Origin: Adiantum capillus-veneris
Lineage: Eukaryota > Streptophyta > Polypodiopsida > Polypodiales > Pteridaceae
Direction of reading: 5' to 3'
Length of the DNA stretch: 64,000 nucleotides
Assembly: GCA_014529385.2 (NCBI GenBank)
Contig: CM043968.1
Coordinates: 124,393,518-124,457,517 of the forward strand
A model generated the notes under the pieces. That model was not told the DNA's origin. It saw only the letters and a program-made list of their open reading frames with translations, and did no database searches. Shown here one piece after another: positions 1 to 10,829 of the stretch (positions are counted from its first letter, which is position 1; the number at the start of each line of letters is the position of its first letter). Both the position numbers and the translations under genes were made by a program.

Positions 1-233
1 TATTATAGTTGCTTGGATGTGCAATTTATTGGCTTTCTAAAACAAGCCTGAGTGGAAGAAGGCGGTTCAACATACATTTGTTGTGAAGTATTTATTGATT
101 GAAATTTTCTTTGATATTTTAGTTTGTGAAAGGATCCTTTTATTTTAGAGCCTCGTATGGGTCTAGCTCATTATACTGTACTAGTAAAACGGCGCCGCCT
201 CCGGTGGCGGCATGGCCGATTGCCTTTGACGGC

Positions 234-235
<2 letters not shown>

Positions 236-290
<55 letters not shown>
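236..290. repeat. (TG)n microsatellite
   Basis: An uninterrupted GT/TG dinucleotide run of about 55 bp. Open frames across it on both strands are Cys-Val or Thr-His repeats and not genes. Confidence 0.98.
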
Positions 291-294
<4 letters not shown>

Positions 295-358
295 ATCCGC
301 CTGTGTTACCGGCTTGCAGGGAACACGATTGGATCAAGCTACTTGTGACACCCCTTCT

Positions 359-610
359 CCATGCCATTTGCTTGCCTTCAAGATGCAAGCGAATGTGATT
401 GCATCTGGAGAGACACCCTCGCTTCATATCTGTCGAAAATAGCACAAACCTTCACGACCTGGATGCTTGCCTTTCCTTTTACAGTGCCCAAGCCACAGAC
501 GTCTCCTCGTAGATCTCCGCCTTCTCCATGCCATGTTTGCCTTCAAGATGCAAGCGAATGTGATTGCATCTGGAGAGACACCCTCACTTCACATCTGTAC
601 CGAAAATAGC
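359..610. repeat. Imperfect direct repeat, about 168-bp spacing
   Basis: The segment at about 359-445 recurs at about 527-610. Both share CTTCAAGATGCAAGCGAATG and the following GTGATTGCATCTGGAGAGAC, then differ by a few substitutions and a small indel. It lies just before the G-box repeat block and may be part of the same element. I do not recognise a coding function. Confidence 0.85.
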
Positions 611-668
611 ATAGAGCTTCTTGGCCATACCCCACAATTAGTGCATTCCAAGAGACAACATTCCGGTT

Positions 669-1274
669 AGGAGGCTCCTCACGCACTTTTTGTGCTTTGT
701 GAAGTGCACCACATTTATTGATACATGTCGACCAAGTCGGTGCTAAGCACGATGTTTTCTCTCAACAACCTCGGTCTAAGAGCCCCGTCCCACCACGTGG
801 TTATGGCGGTTCAATGTCCTCCGTGCACTGAAGGAGCTTCTTGGCCCTGCCCCAGTTAGACATATCCCGCAATTAGTGCACGCATTCCAAGAGACGACAT
901 CTCGATCAGGAGGCTCCTCACGCACTTTTTGTGCTTTATGAATTGCACCACATTTATTGATACATGTCAACCAAGGCAATGCTATGCACTACGTTTTCTC
1001 TCAACAACCTCGATCTAAGAGCCCCGTCCCACCACGTGGTTACGGGGGTTCAATGTCCTCCTTACACTGAACAGTCGATGTCCCACAGAGTGGCTTCCCG
1101 GTCAAAAGGCTCCTCACGCACTTTTTGTGCTTTATGAAATGCACCACATTTATTGATACATGTTGACCAAGGCTGTGCTCAGCACGACGTTTTCTCTCAA
1201 GAACCTCAATCGAAGAGCCCCGTCCCACCACGTCCACCACGTGGTTGCGGGGGTTCAATGTCCTCCTTGCACTG
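669..1274. repeat. Three-copy tandem repeat with a G-box palindrome in each copy
   Basis: Copies at 669-832, 908-1070 and 1104-1274 share CTCCTCACGCACTTTTTGTG, a CCACATTTATTGATACATGT block, GTTTTCTCTCAA and GTTCAATGTCCTCC. Each holds a CCACGTGG palindrome (793-800, 1032-1039, 1237-1244). Copy 3 has a small internal duplication, CCACCACGTCCACCACGTGG. Start-to-start spacings are 239 and 196 bp. No convincing coding frame runs through it. Confidence 0.85.
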
Positions 1275-1921
1275 AACAATCAACGTCCCATAGAGTGGCT
1301 GCAGTGCTTAGCGAGTTTTGTCCGGCACTTACAGTGCATTCCTTGACAATGCCCTAGAACCCCTCTAACAACCGTGCGGGACGCAGCTCTAACAATATCA
1401 TGGTGAATTCTATGAGCATTGAATGGATTTTTGAGAAGACGTCGGATCGAAGGTGGAGCCAGGTCCCAGAAGCACATACGGTAGCTGCTTTGCTTGAAAA
1501 AAACCTAGGTTTAGTATAATCCCACCAGTGCTCGGGAAAAATCATTTTTCCAACCATACAAAATTCCTTTCCTTGAATTAGGTTTTTTTTTGGATTTTTA
1601 CATTATTTTTCTCTCTTTTGGGGCGGAATATCTCCTTTTCCCATCGCCCTCAAACAGCATTTTTGAAATAAAAAAGGACACGATATTAAGCTGAGACACA
1701 TTTTTTCCGAACACAGGATCCCACCTACAAAATTTCTCATAGGTAGGTTTGCCAAGTTATTAGAAAAAAGTTTCTTTCGATCATTGGGTGCTATGCTCGG
1801 GAAATATGTGTCTCACCATAATATCATGTCGTTTTCAATTTCAAAAATGTCAGTTGAGGGCAAGGGAAAAAGGAGAAATTCCGTCCCTCAGAGAAATGAT
1901 TTTTCTCGAACACTGACTGGG

Positions 1922-1926
<5 letters not shown>

Positions 1927-1974
<48 letters not shown>
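1927..1974. repeat. (TC)n microsatellite
   Basis: A CT dinucleotide run of about 48 bp, followed at 2035-2057 by a short CT and TA run. The ORFs spanning it are artefacts. Confidence 0.97.
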
Positions 1975-1975
<1 letters not shown>

Positions 1976-2215
1976 CCCAGGGAAAGGGGCCGCTTCCGAC
2001 TATGGGTGCGGGGCTACACCAGGCGTGCTCTCCCTCTCTCTCTATATATATATATCTCACAGCACTGTCATGTCTCGCCGTTTGCAGGACACACAACCGG
2101 ACGATTCTCCTACTGCCACATGTCAGGGGAGAGCCGGAATCCCTCCCCCTTTTATACTAGTATAGATTTTTTTAAAATGCCAATGTGACCTTTATTGGCT
2201 TTCTAAAAGAAGCCT

Positions 2216-3520
2216 TAGAAAAGTGTTGGGTTAGGCATACTTTCAATGTTTTCAGTGATGACTAAACTTATTTTAAATGTTAATTTGATTTTAAAATATT
2301 AAATGAATGTTTTTATTTTACCTTTCATTTTACTTCCTCACATGGCTTGACTTCTCGTGCATTCTATTCTTTTAGAATGATAAAATGAAGTTTCACCTTG
2401 CATAATTCTAGTAAGTTCTATACATACATATACATAAATACATAGGTACACACACACACAATATATAAATAAGTAAATATATAGTATATGTTAATGAGTT
2501 CTTTTTATTATATATATATATATATATATTTATTATTTTTTTATGCACACACACGTGCACACATATTAATGAGCAAACCATGGTAAAGAGAAGAAAAACC
2601 GATGCAATGATGTCAAAACCTAGTTCAAAGATCTTACAGATTTCAAAAAAATTGGTTTGCTTCTTTACGAGGAGGACACTCGATCGCTTAATAAAAAAGA
2701 CATTCCTTAACACTTCTTCACCTTATATAATTCTAGTTAAACTCAACCTAATGATTTTATCACTTTCTTGTTGTTTCAGAAAGCCATCTTGAACCTTTCA
2801 CTTGTTGGTTTCATTTCAAAGAGTAAGTTGTTAGGTTCAAGGCCTTGAAAGTTGTTCTCAGCATCCATTCACTTGTCCAACCTGAAGAAAGGTTTAGGAT
2901 GTTCATCCTTCTCATTCATGCTAAGGAGGAATCTATTAGGGTTGGGTCACACTTAGGAGTAGTACAGGGAGTGATACTTTACAAAAAGTAAAGTTTTTAG
3001 CGCTTTCCATGAAAATAGAAACCCCACTAGTCCGAGTGAAATTGGAGGGATTAAGCAAATTGTACGTTCACTCTATTCTCTCCTTAACTCATGGAATGAG
3101 AGAACCAATAATCTTCTCACCTTTTCTTCATGTTTTTCTCCCACCTCAACCTTTCCTTTTCAATTCAAAGAGTGCTACCTGAATCCTTGCTTTCTTCCCA
3201 CTCGCCCCATTAATCCTTGGCGCAACTCAACTCTTACTTTTAGTTCCATCTGTGTAATTTAATCATTATGATTACTGATGATTATCATTAAATGTTAAGA
3301 AGGCATGAATTTCTACACATAAAAGGAGATTGTCTATCGACATCAACCATATTTTGGTGAGTCACGATGCAGTTTTTAGCTCCCAACTATGGACAACGAT
3401 TGGTTGCCTTTTTGCAACTTAATCTAACATATCATATATGCATGGCTTCCTCGTGTAATGGCATGAGTCCTTGTGCCAAGTGCCCTAGAGAATGGATGAC
3501 TCCATCCTCTTATGCTACAT
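2216..3520. other. AT-rich intergenic stretch, no gene recognised
   Basis: Contains a CA run (about 2450-2460), a TA run (about 2510-2530) and generally AT-rich sequence. No open frame looks like protein, and I see no RNA gene. Confidence 0.6.

Positions 3521-3522
<2 letters not shown>

Positions 3523-3576
<54 letters not shown>
3523..3576. repeat. (TC)n microsatellite
   Basis: An uninterrupted CT run of about 54 bp. Confidence 0.97.
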
Positions 3577-3581
<5 letters not shown>

Positions 3582-4240
3582 CCTTGCACGTAGGGTAAAA
3601 TTAACATGTAGGCTGGTCCACATGCAAGGGGAAATCAACGTGTGGTTGCAATAGCATAGTCTAAGATGAAATTAACACGCAGGCTGACTACACATCGTAA
3701 CCCAAAGGGATTTTTCTCAGAAGCACAAGGGCAGGTTCAAGCAAAGAGGCAACCTCGAGCAGGGGCCAGCTTCTCAAGGAGAGGGCCACTTTCCCACGCA
3801 ATGGGCAAGCTTCTCTCAAATTGATGGGGAACCTCCAAGATAAGAGGGGGAGAGAGAACTCACACCAATGGCTAGCAAGGCAAGATTCATGAGCGCCTTG
3901 ACACCAAGCCCTCTCTCTCAAAGGGGTAAAAAGGACACTTGCCATAATGCTAGCATTGTCTCTTAACATGACTAAAGCATGTGATTGGCTAGGCTTGTAG
4001 GGGTCCAATCAATTTCATTCTTGAGCTACAAGGAGGGGTCGACCAAGGCAAGTTGGGGGTGTGCTTGGGGGTAGACTCTCTCACACACACACACTCACAT
4101 GTGCTCATTCTCACTTGGTGAAAGTGCAAGAACTCTATCTCCTTATCCAAGTTTGTTGAGAAGTGGAGAGCCTACACCAACACTCTTGGCTATAACTAAC
4201 CAATAGGTGGCAATGATGTCTTTGATTGAGTATCCTATCT

Positions 4241-4556
4241 TGTAGTAGCGAAAGCGTTAAAACTGCTAATTAATTCCACTATATAGGCATGCCTTATTCT
4301 AGTGGGAATTATCCCTACACTTTGCCTGGAGGACAAATAGACAAGGCCAAACTAAAAACTTAGAAGATGTTCTTGAAGGATGGAAGCGGAGTGTGCAAGA
4401 GAGGGAAGTAGAGAAGGGATGGAGAGCACACCTTGTGTTTGGTGGAGCATCAGTGAAACCACCAGTCTCACTCTCCTTATTTCCTTTCTAAACAAAGAAT
4501 GAAGTAAGAGGGCGGGCGCCTAGCCACAACCCGGCCACGAGGCCTGAAACCCAACA
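4241..4556 (-). repeat. Probable 3' LTR of the copia element
   Basis: On the minus strand a purine-rich AAGTGGGAGA (4567-4558), the classic plant copia polypurine tract, is followed at once by TGTTGGG, a typical LTR start. The LTR can be read 316 bp to ...CTACTACA ending at 4241, giving TG...CA ends. The far boundary is inferred because the partner LTR is missing. Confidence 0.6.
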
Positions 4557-5745
4557 ATCTCCCACTTGAAGGCCAACGTGGCCCAAGTGGCTAAAGAATG
4601 TAGGGGCTACTATGTACAAATGTACAAAACGTGAAGCATGACCCTAGCTTCACCCTACGCCCATCATCTCTATGTAATGTGCGAACCGCTCTGAAGCTAA
4701 GCTCTTGGTTAGAGCATCCGCTGGGTTTTCATATGTGTGAACTTTGACTAGCTCAATGCGTTTGCTAGCCAAAATATCTCGGACCACGTGATACTTAACC
4801 TCTATGTGTTTCGATTTGAAGTGGAACACGGGGTTCTTTGCTAATGCAATCGCACTCTTAACTATCACAATGTAGAACTGGAGCCAGATGTGGATCGCCT
4901 AGTGTCCACACAACCCGCATACTCTGAATAACTATGGATGCATCACCGTTCCCAAAGCGTAAGCACTTGCTAGTTGATCCCTTGACGTATCTCAAGATGT
5001 GCTTCACTGCTTCCCAATGCTTTCTGCCTGAATTTTCCATAAACATGCTGACCACTCCCACTGCATATGCAATGTCTGGTTGTGTGCTTACCATGGCAAA
5101 CATAAGACTGCCAACTACCAAAGAATACGGCACTTTTGCTATCTCTGCCTTTTCAGCATCCAATTTGGGACAATCATGCTTGCTAAGTTTTTCGTATGCT
5201 GTCATTGCGGTACTCAATGCTTTCCCCCCTTGCATATTAAAACTTTGCAAGACCTTGTGAATATACTCTTCCGGTGAAAGTTTATCATGTTTGCAATATC
5301 TCTTGATACGCATACCAAGAGCATACCAAGAAAGTGATATGCATCACCCAAATCTTTCATAGCAAACTGCTTGCTTAAGGCGTCCTTGAGAAGTGCAATC
5401 TCATCTTTTGACTTCCCGACAATGAGCATATCGTCAGCATACAAAATCAAAATGATGAGGGAACCATCATTCAACCTCTTTGTGTACAAGCAGTGATCCT
5501 CTTGGCTCCGTACGTAACCCTAGGATTGAATGTACTTATCAAACTTGATGTACCATTGCCTTGAGCCTTGCTTTAAGCCATACAAAGATTTCTTGAGTCT
5601 ACACACCAGTTCTGTCTGTGTTGGCTTCTCAAGCTTTATCGCAAAACCTTCTGGTTGTTTCATGTAAACATCCTCTTCAAGATCCCTATGAAGAAACATT
5701 GTCTTCACATCCATTTGAACCGATTCCAAGTCCTCGATATGAGCC
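4557..5745 (-). mobile_element. Ty1/copia retrotransposon, RT-RNase H part, degraded
   Basis: In minus-strand order: an RT segment with QMDVKTMFLHRDLEEDVYMK (about 5720-5650) and SLYGLKQGSRQWY, the catalytic YADDMLIVGKSKDE (about 5435), RNase H-proximal SLMFAMVSTQPDIAYAVGVV and HWEAVKHILRYVKGSTSKCL, then the C-terminal SKHIEVKYHVVRDIL and NPADALTKSL. The frame is broken between ORFs near 5520, 5300 and 4865. Gag, protease and integrase are absent, because the element is cut at about 5745 against a LINE fragment. Confidence 0.9.
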
Positions 5746-5944
5746 TTACAGTGGTGGCTTCTCCTCTATCTGTCCAATGTCTAGTGTGGAGATTTGAGAA
5801 TTTTGTAGTCCGTCTCTGGGATTGTCTCTCTCTAGATCTCCTCAGTAAACTATTTTTGTGTCTATGTAACTCAAGTAGATACAGTCCAAGACATCTTTGG
5901 GTATGTGTCTCTCATATATAATACATATCTATCATTGGCTCTAT

Positions 5945-5947
<3 letters not shown>
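5740..5947 (-). mobile_element. LINE 3'-domain fragment (family A)
   Basis: The minus strand matches the 3' part of the 25.1-28.8 kb LINE: GATGTCTTGGACTGTATCTA, then the ACTTGAGTTACATAGACA block and a GAGAGACAATCCCAGAGAC segment, with an internal deletion. Its 5' end abuts a 30-base homopolymer (5948-5977, C on the element strand). Its 3' end runs into the copia RT. Confidence 0.75.

Positions 5948-5977
<30 letters not shown>
5948..5977. repeat. Poly-G tract, 30 bases
   Basis: An uninterrupted G run on the plus strand (poly-C on the minus strand), directly 5' of a minus-strand LINE fragment. It could form a quadruplex structure, and its length may be imprecise in an assembly. Confidence 0.97.
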
Positions 5978-5978
<1 letters not shown>

Positions 5979-6710
5979 GGTAGCTCACTTGGAGGATCCA
6001 TGCCAACTCTTTTAAGAAAAAAACAAATATGTGCTCACCCTACGTCCAATGCATCCTATCCTTGTATGCTATAAACGTGTGAGAGCATGCCTCTTGAAGC
6101 ATCAATGTCTTGCTAGGAGAGGTGGGCGGCGGAAGAAGTGCACAGGTAGTGGTAAGAAAGCCTCTCCTCTACCAAGTGAAGATGTGCATAAGTTGCCTCA
6201 ATTATATCTTCAATGATGCAACAAAATCTTTTGAGCTCTCAAAGCCATCTCAATTCTATATCATCACCTCAAACTCTGTTTCCTGCCTGGCTCTGAGTCT
6301 CCATTTAATGTCCCTATGTAATTGACCGTCTTGCTTTCCTTTGCTAAGAAATTGTTCATGTATTGTGCCCATATCCGAGCCTCTAAGAAGGAAGTTCTTG
6401 ATAAGACAACGCAGTCGATACAAAATATTGTGAATGCACTATTCAGTAAGATGTACCAAAAAAGCACCTATTTGCCACAAGGGGAGGGTCTACCAGTGAC
6501 AAATGTGAAGATGACCAATGACACAATCTGCATCTAATGGATTGCAAAACTGCCGTAAGCTGCTGCTTAGGGGAAACATTGATCTCAAATTGATAGCGCA
6601 AATAGCGGCAAGTCTCGCTTGACAAGAACCTGGAAAAGCCATTAGCTCTTTTGTATTGGCACTCATCCTCAACTCCAATAGCAAAGCCATGGGATGTGGT
6701 CCAATTGAGA

Positions 6711-6741
<31 letters not shown>

Positions 6742-6790
6742 TTCATAGAGGGAGATCACTGACTTCTTTTAGAGCAAGGACTTGGCACTT
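5978..6790. other. Intergenic, nothing recognised
   Basis: No convincing gene. A short CT/CA microsatellite sits at about 6711-6740. The short open frames here show no family features. Confidence 0.55.
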
Positions 6791-6799
6791 AGATGAGCA

Positions 6800-7200
6800 A
6801 GCTTCACAACAGACTTCATAGCCCACCTATATCAGAGGCATATTAGTTGATAGGGTCATTGAGCTCAGGAGAGCTAGACGTCCACATCTGCGAGAGTGAC
6901 CACGACATTGATGGAGGCTCCATCAGAGGATCAAGACTATTCTACCATGACATGGGAGACGCCTAGTATGACTATTTACAGAGGTGGACATTGACGATGC
7001 TCTTCAACGACCGATGCAATACTTTCTCGGATAGCACTAATGCCGGGCATCCTCGGTCATTGATGATGATTTTAGTTTTTTCACTTCACTTCATTTTTAT
7101 TTTGTACCCAGACATTGTATTAGATCTACGAAGATTGTATCCGTTTGGTCTCAAAGGTCATTGGCCTTTTGAAGATACAATCATTTCTATAGACTAAACA
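6800..7200 (+). mobile_element. LINE 3'-end fragment (family A relative)
   Basis: Matches the layout of the family A 3' UTR: GTCATTGAGCTCAGGAGAGC near its start, then CCGATGCAATACTTTCTCGG, and the terminal module TTTGGTCTCAAAGGTCATTG followed by GGCCTTTTGAAGATAC. It is a diverged 3' fragment with no coding capacity. Confidence 0.65.
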
Positions 7201-8150
7201 GTAGATCCTGGTAAGTTGGAATCTTATTCACAATTGGATTGTTAAAAAAATCTTGTCATCTCATTTGACAATGAAAAGAAATCTCAATACCCCAACAAAA
7301 CTAGTCACACGAGGTTTTCCCCAAATATGTCTTGCATATACATAAGAGATATGCCTAATAACATAACCCAATCATGAATGTGTGGTTGCTAGTTCATAGA
7401 CCTGTAAGGCAAACAAGAGATTGCTTGTCTTGAGGCTCTCTTCGAAGTTTCATGATATCACATGAACAAGGTTTTTGATAACCTGCCATACCTATCTGCT
7501 ACAGAAGAAATCATCTCAAACTCTCTTGTGGATTTAAGATAAAGTTCTTAACTTGATACACTGGAGATAGAATCGATGAAAGTCACTAGGCTCATAGCCA
7601 AGGCAAAACTGCGAACTCGAAAGATGTTCTGCAAGTAGACACAATGGAGATGCCATGCTTGTCAAGTGGGTCGTGCCCAAACATTATAACATGTATAGAA
7701 ATGAAGCTCCATGCGCAAAACAACTCAATTTGATACTAATTCTTGTCACAAATGACAATAACAAGTAGTGATGGACAACTCAATTTGACACTTGTTACTA
7801 TCAAATATGACAGTAACAAGTAGTGGTGGGCATGTCGTAATGCCTTGTATCTAGTTAGAAACATCCCATAGTTGTAAACTCTAAGTGGGATAAATTTCCC
7901 ACATGCTGTTTAGTGTATGCACCTTGTGCATAGAGCCTATCTTATGTAGAATCGACCTTGTCAGTCATCAATTTGTCGTGGACAGAGTATATTGTGGTTT
8001 AGCGAAAGCGTAAGAAAGTCTTCATTAGTGAAATGAAGTTCACCAAATGGCACGTCGTGCCAACCATTAGGTAACCATTCATATACACCTTCAAGCCCCC
8101 CAAGTTCATATGTTTATAGCAGATCTCAAACCTTGGAAGCTACCATTCAT
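7200..8150. other. Intergenic, possible LTR remnant, otherwise nothing recognised
   Basis: At about 7994 the sequence TTGTGGTTTAGCGAAAGCGT resembles the LTR end at 4240 (TTGTAGTAGCGAAAGCGTT), hinting at another copia LTR remnant. A short diverged repeat, TTACTATCAAATATGACAGT with ATTCTTGTCACAAATGACAA, occurs at about 7738-7815. I see no gene. Confidence 0.35.
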
Positions 8151-8170
8151 ATTTATAAATATGAAGCTTT

Positions 8171-8490
8171 TTTTTTTTTTACCATCAACGCGGGGAAGGA
8201 AGTAGGGAGAAACTATACACATATCATGTATTTACAATTGTACATTGCTGCACATTACACCCCGAGGGGCAACCGTGAGAACCACTCCCCCAATAGGGGA
8301 GGAGAAACTATACACATATCATGTATTATTGTACATTGCTGCACATTACACCCCGAGGGGCAACCGTGAGAACCACTCCCCCAATAGGGGAGGAGAATAC
8401 ACCCAAGAGAACGCAACTTGTGAGCCTCGAACCCTCAACCTTGGGGTTACATCTCAAAGGTCTCACCAACTGAGCGCTTCTTGGGTATAA
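8171..8490 (-). mobile_element. tRNA-derived SINE with 16-bp target-site duplication
   Basis: The minus strand starts with a tRNA-like head holding a Pol III A box, GCGCTCAGTTGG (8477-8466), and a B box, GGTTCGAGGCTC (8433-8422), separated by about 32 bp. A body follows, then an A-rich 3' end (T run at 8171-8180 on the plus strand). The 16-bp sequence ATAAATATGAAGCTTT flanks it on both sides (8155-8170 and 8491-8506), as expected for target-primed insertion. The body contains a 95/91-bp tandem duplication (8207-8301 and 8302-8392). Confidence 0.75.
8207..8392. repeat. Tandem duplication inside the SINE body
   Basis: Two units of 95 and 91 bp, nearly identical, both with CACATTACACCCCGAGGGGC and CACTCCCCCAATAGGGGAGG. 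They differ mainly by a 4-bp indel near TGTATTTACAATTG. Each unit contains small hairpin-forming palindromes (CCCCGAGGGG, CCCCCAATAGGGG). Confidence 0.93.
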
Positions 8491-8734
8491 ATAAATATGA
8501 AGCTTTGCCCAACTGTATATAACCTTGTCAATCTACTGCTTTTAGAGAGGGAAAAAAAACACCGCGTTTCAGATTTTAATGCCTCCAACACTTCCTGCCT
8601 TCGTGGTTTTCCGGTAGTTGGGGATCAACCCTTGTGTATCTCCAAAGACCAAAACTTTAAGGGTATCGGCCTGTGAGTGTGAACTCAAAGGCCTCAAGAG
8701 GCAGCGATGGCGGGAGCAGGGATGCGAGAGAAGG

Positions 8735-8764
8735 GGGGAGAGAGAGAGAGAGAGAGAGAGAGAG
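8735..8764. repeat. (GA)n microsatellite
   Basis: A GA run of about 30 bp. Confidence 0.95.
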
Positions 8765-8969
8765 CACCGCAGAGACAAAAACTTGTCCTCAAGCCGTCGC
8801 GAATCCACCAAGATCACTCGCGCTCGAATCGATGCAGGTCGCCTGCTGGAGCGTGTGCTAGGGACGATGCCCACCCGACACACAGTCGAGCAAGTTTTCC
8901 TTCTTCGTCTTCTTCACGCCTTGGTGCATGCATGCAAAAAGGCACACCCCAAAATAGAAATAGAACCAT

Positions 8970-9125
8970 GATCCTAGCTTTGATACCAGTGAGGCATAAG
9001 GGCAGGGAACCTTCTGCCATCCCTATCTATATTTATAGACAGGCTGGGTTCCCCAATGGGCCATCCCCGGCCCTTCGCCCTTGTACAGTACAATTATGAT
9101 GTCAGAGATTATTCACTCGTTCCCC
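8970..9125 (-). mobile_element. Candidate LTR end and primer-binding site
   Basis: On the minus strand ...TTATGCCTCA is followed by CTGGTATCAAAGCTAGG (from about 8989). This resembles the initiator-Met tRNA primer-binding site of plant LTR elements (TGGTATCAGAGC). The LTR would lie at 8990 upward and be cut by the LINE that starts near 9135. No coding domain confirms it. Confidence 0.4.
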
Positions 9126-9134
9126 ACTATTCCC

Positions 9135-10825
9135 CACTCTTTTTGGCATCTATGTCGATGAGGCTTCAAACTACATAGAGAGGGAGGGTGACGGAGGAGC
9201 ACAATTGGCAGGGACATGGATACCCCAATTGTTGTATGCGGATGCTATTGTGCATATTTCGGATTCATCGGAGGGGATGCAGTGCCATCTTGATGCTTTA
9301 CACACATTTACACAGGATACTAATATGCCTCTTAACCTTGGAAAGACCAAGGTTATGGTGTTTAATGCACAACACAATGCATCAAGCGTTGATCCCAGTT
9401 TTACTTATAGACAGGACCAAATGGAGTATAGAGATATATATATTTACCTTGGGGTGGTTTTTACTTATAGACAGGATCAAATGGAGTATAGAGATATATA
9501 TAATTACCTTGGGGTGGTTTGCATTAGCTATGCTATATGGATAGCAAATATGAGGACTCTCCGTAGATCATCGTAGTCATTAGCATGAACGTACACATCG
9601 GTGGCAAGACATGGAGAGTCCACTTATTTCGATGATCTCCAGGATGATCAAGCCTAGGCTGGGCTCCTTTCGTGGTGGAGGCTCTTACGAGATCAGTGGC
9701 ATTCATACACAGCTTATGGGAGCTCACACAAGATCATTATGCTTGGTTGGCTCTAGAGTCCTCATGGCACTTGAAAGCACACGGAGATACATCATGTTGG
9801 TTTCTATAGATGGAAACATGGTTTGAGCTACAAGGTTTCTCTATGGGCAGGCTCCCCCCTTTTAGTAGGATCTATTTCAATTGGATACATAGAGGACATG
9901 GATAAAACCTATACAGGAGATAGGAACGAAGATACTACATACAAAGAGCATTTTCTTCAACTCATAGAGGATAGTTTCTTCCCATGGCTTACGATGCGCT
10001 ATTAGAGAGATCCAGACATCATCACACTAGTTGGAGATTCAAACTCGCCGATTTCGAGGCATCTCAGCTGAGGTGAAGTTGTGCCAGCTATGCGAGGGAG
10101 AGCTAGAGACAGAACTCCACTATATATGCCATCGTACAACATACTATGAGATATGCTTTCACTGCCTCTTTAGATAGGGTTTTGAGCTTCTATCTAGAGT
10201 TATGATATACCAAGATCAGCGATGTCTTGGACTCTATCTACTAGAGATTCAACGATATTGAGCAAATAACAAAGAGATGCTCACACATTGGGAGAGACAC
10301 CAAGAGAGACAAATCACATTGTTCTTCCATCAAAAGATTGAGCAAAGACAAGAGCAGCCGGAGAGGAGGGATACATGGCATATCACTAGTAGAGGTATAT
10401 TGAGTGATCGAGCAATAGAGTTTGGGAGATCCAGGAGCCCAAGATGAATGCATGCTCCCATCGACAAAGTAGGTTGCAGTTGATGATTAGCTCTATACTG
10501 GTGAGACATGGAAAACGCCCTATGCAAACTCCCACCATGGAGTACCGATACGATCACACATCGATCGATGCGAGCCATCTCCAAATTATAATACACACAT
10601 ATCCAACATTTTGTATCTGTTCTTTGTGGTACACACCCAACTTTTGCATATGTACCCCTCGAGCTCTTGATACCCACCTTTTAAAGCTCTAGTAGTGTTT
10701 CTGTTTGATTAGTTTCTTTCTTTTTATCTAGACCTTGTATTCAAATTCACCATGATGTAACTCTTTGGTCTCATAGGTCATTTTGGCCTTTAGAAGGCAT
10801 CAATATAACATTTTATTTTTACTTG
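9135..10825 (+). mobile_element. Family A LINE, 5'-truncated, internally duplicated
   Basis: Carries an RT remnant homologous to the 27 kb copy: AGTWIP-type sequence MAGTWIPQLLYADAIVHISD, then [12 protein letters not shown] and YLGVV. The catalytic YADD reads YADA. A 60-bp unit (9399-9458) is repeated at 9459-9518. The 3' UTR ends with TTTGGTCTCATAGGTCATTT and ATATAACATTTTATTTTT. Stops and frame changes occur throughout, so it is inactive. Confidence 0.9.
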
Positions 10826-10829
10826 AGCT

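Noticed and set aside
126-445. Overlapping ORFs on both strands across the GT repeat
   Set aside because: The translations are Cys-Val or Thr-His runs produced by the microsatellite, with no conserved flanking sequence.
669-1274. CRISPR-like array
   Set aside because: Units of about 165 bp with diverged copies and no short repeat-spacer pattern, in a plant genome.
7990-8130. Second LTR of the copia element at 4.2-5.7 kb
   Set aside because: Only about 20 bp resemble the LTR end. The rest does not align by eye, and the copia body is cut at 5745, so I mention it only as a possible remnant.
8415-8480. Possible tRNA gene on the minus strand
   Set aside because: The A and B boxes are present, but an acceptor stem cannot be formed and the unit ends in a non-tRNA body with a poly-A tail and target-site duplication. 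It is a SINE head.
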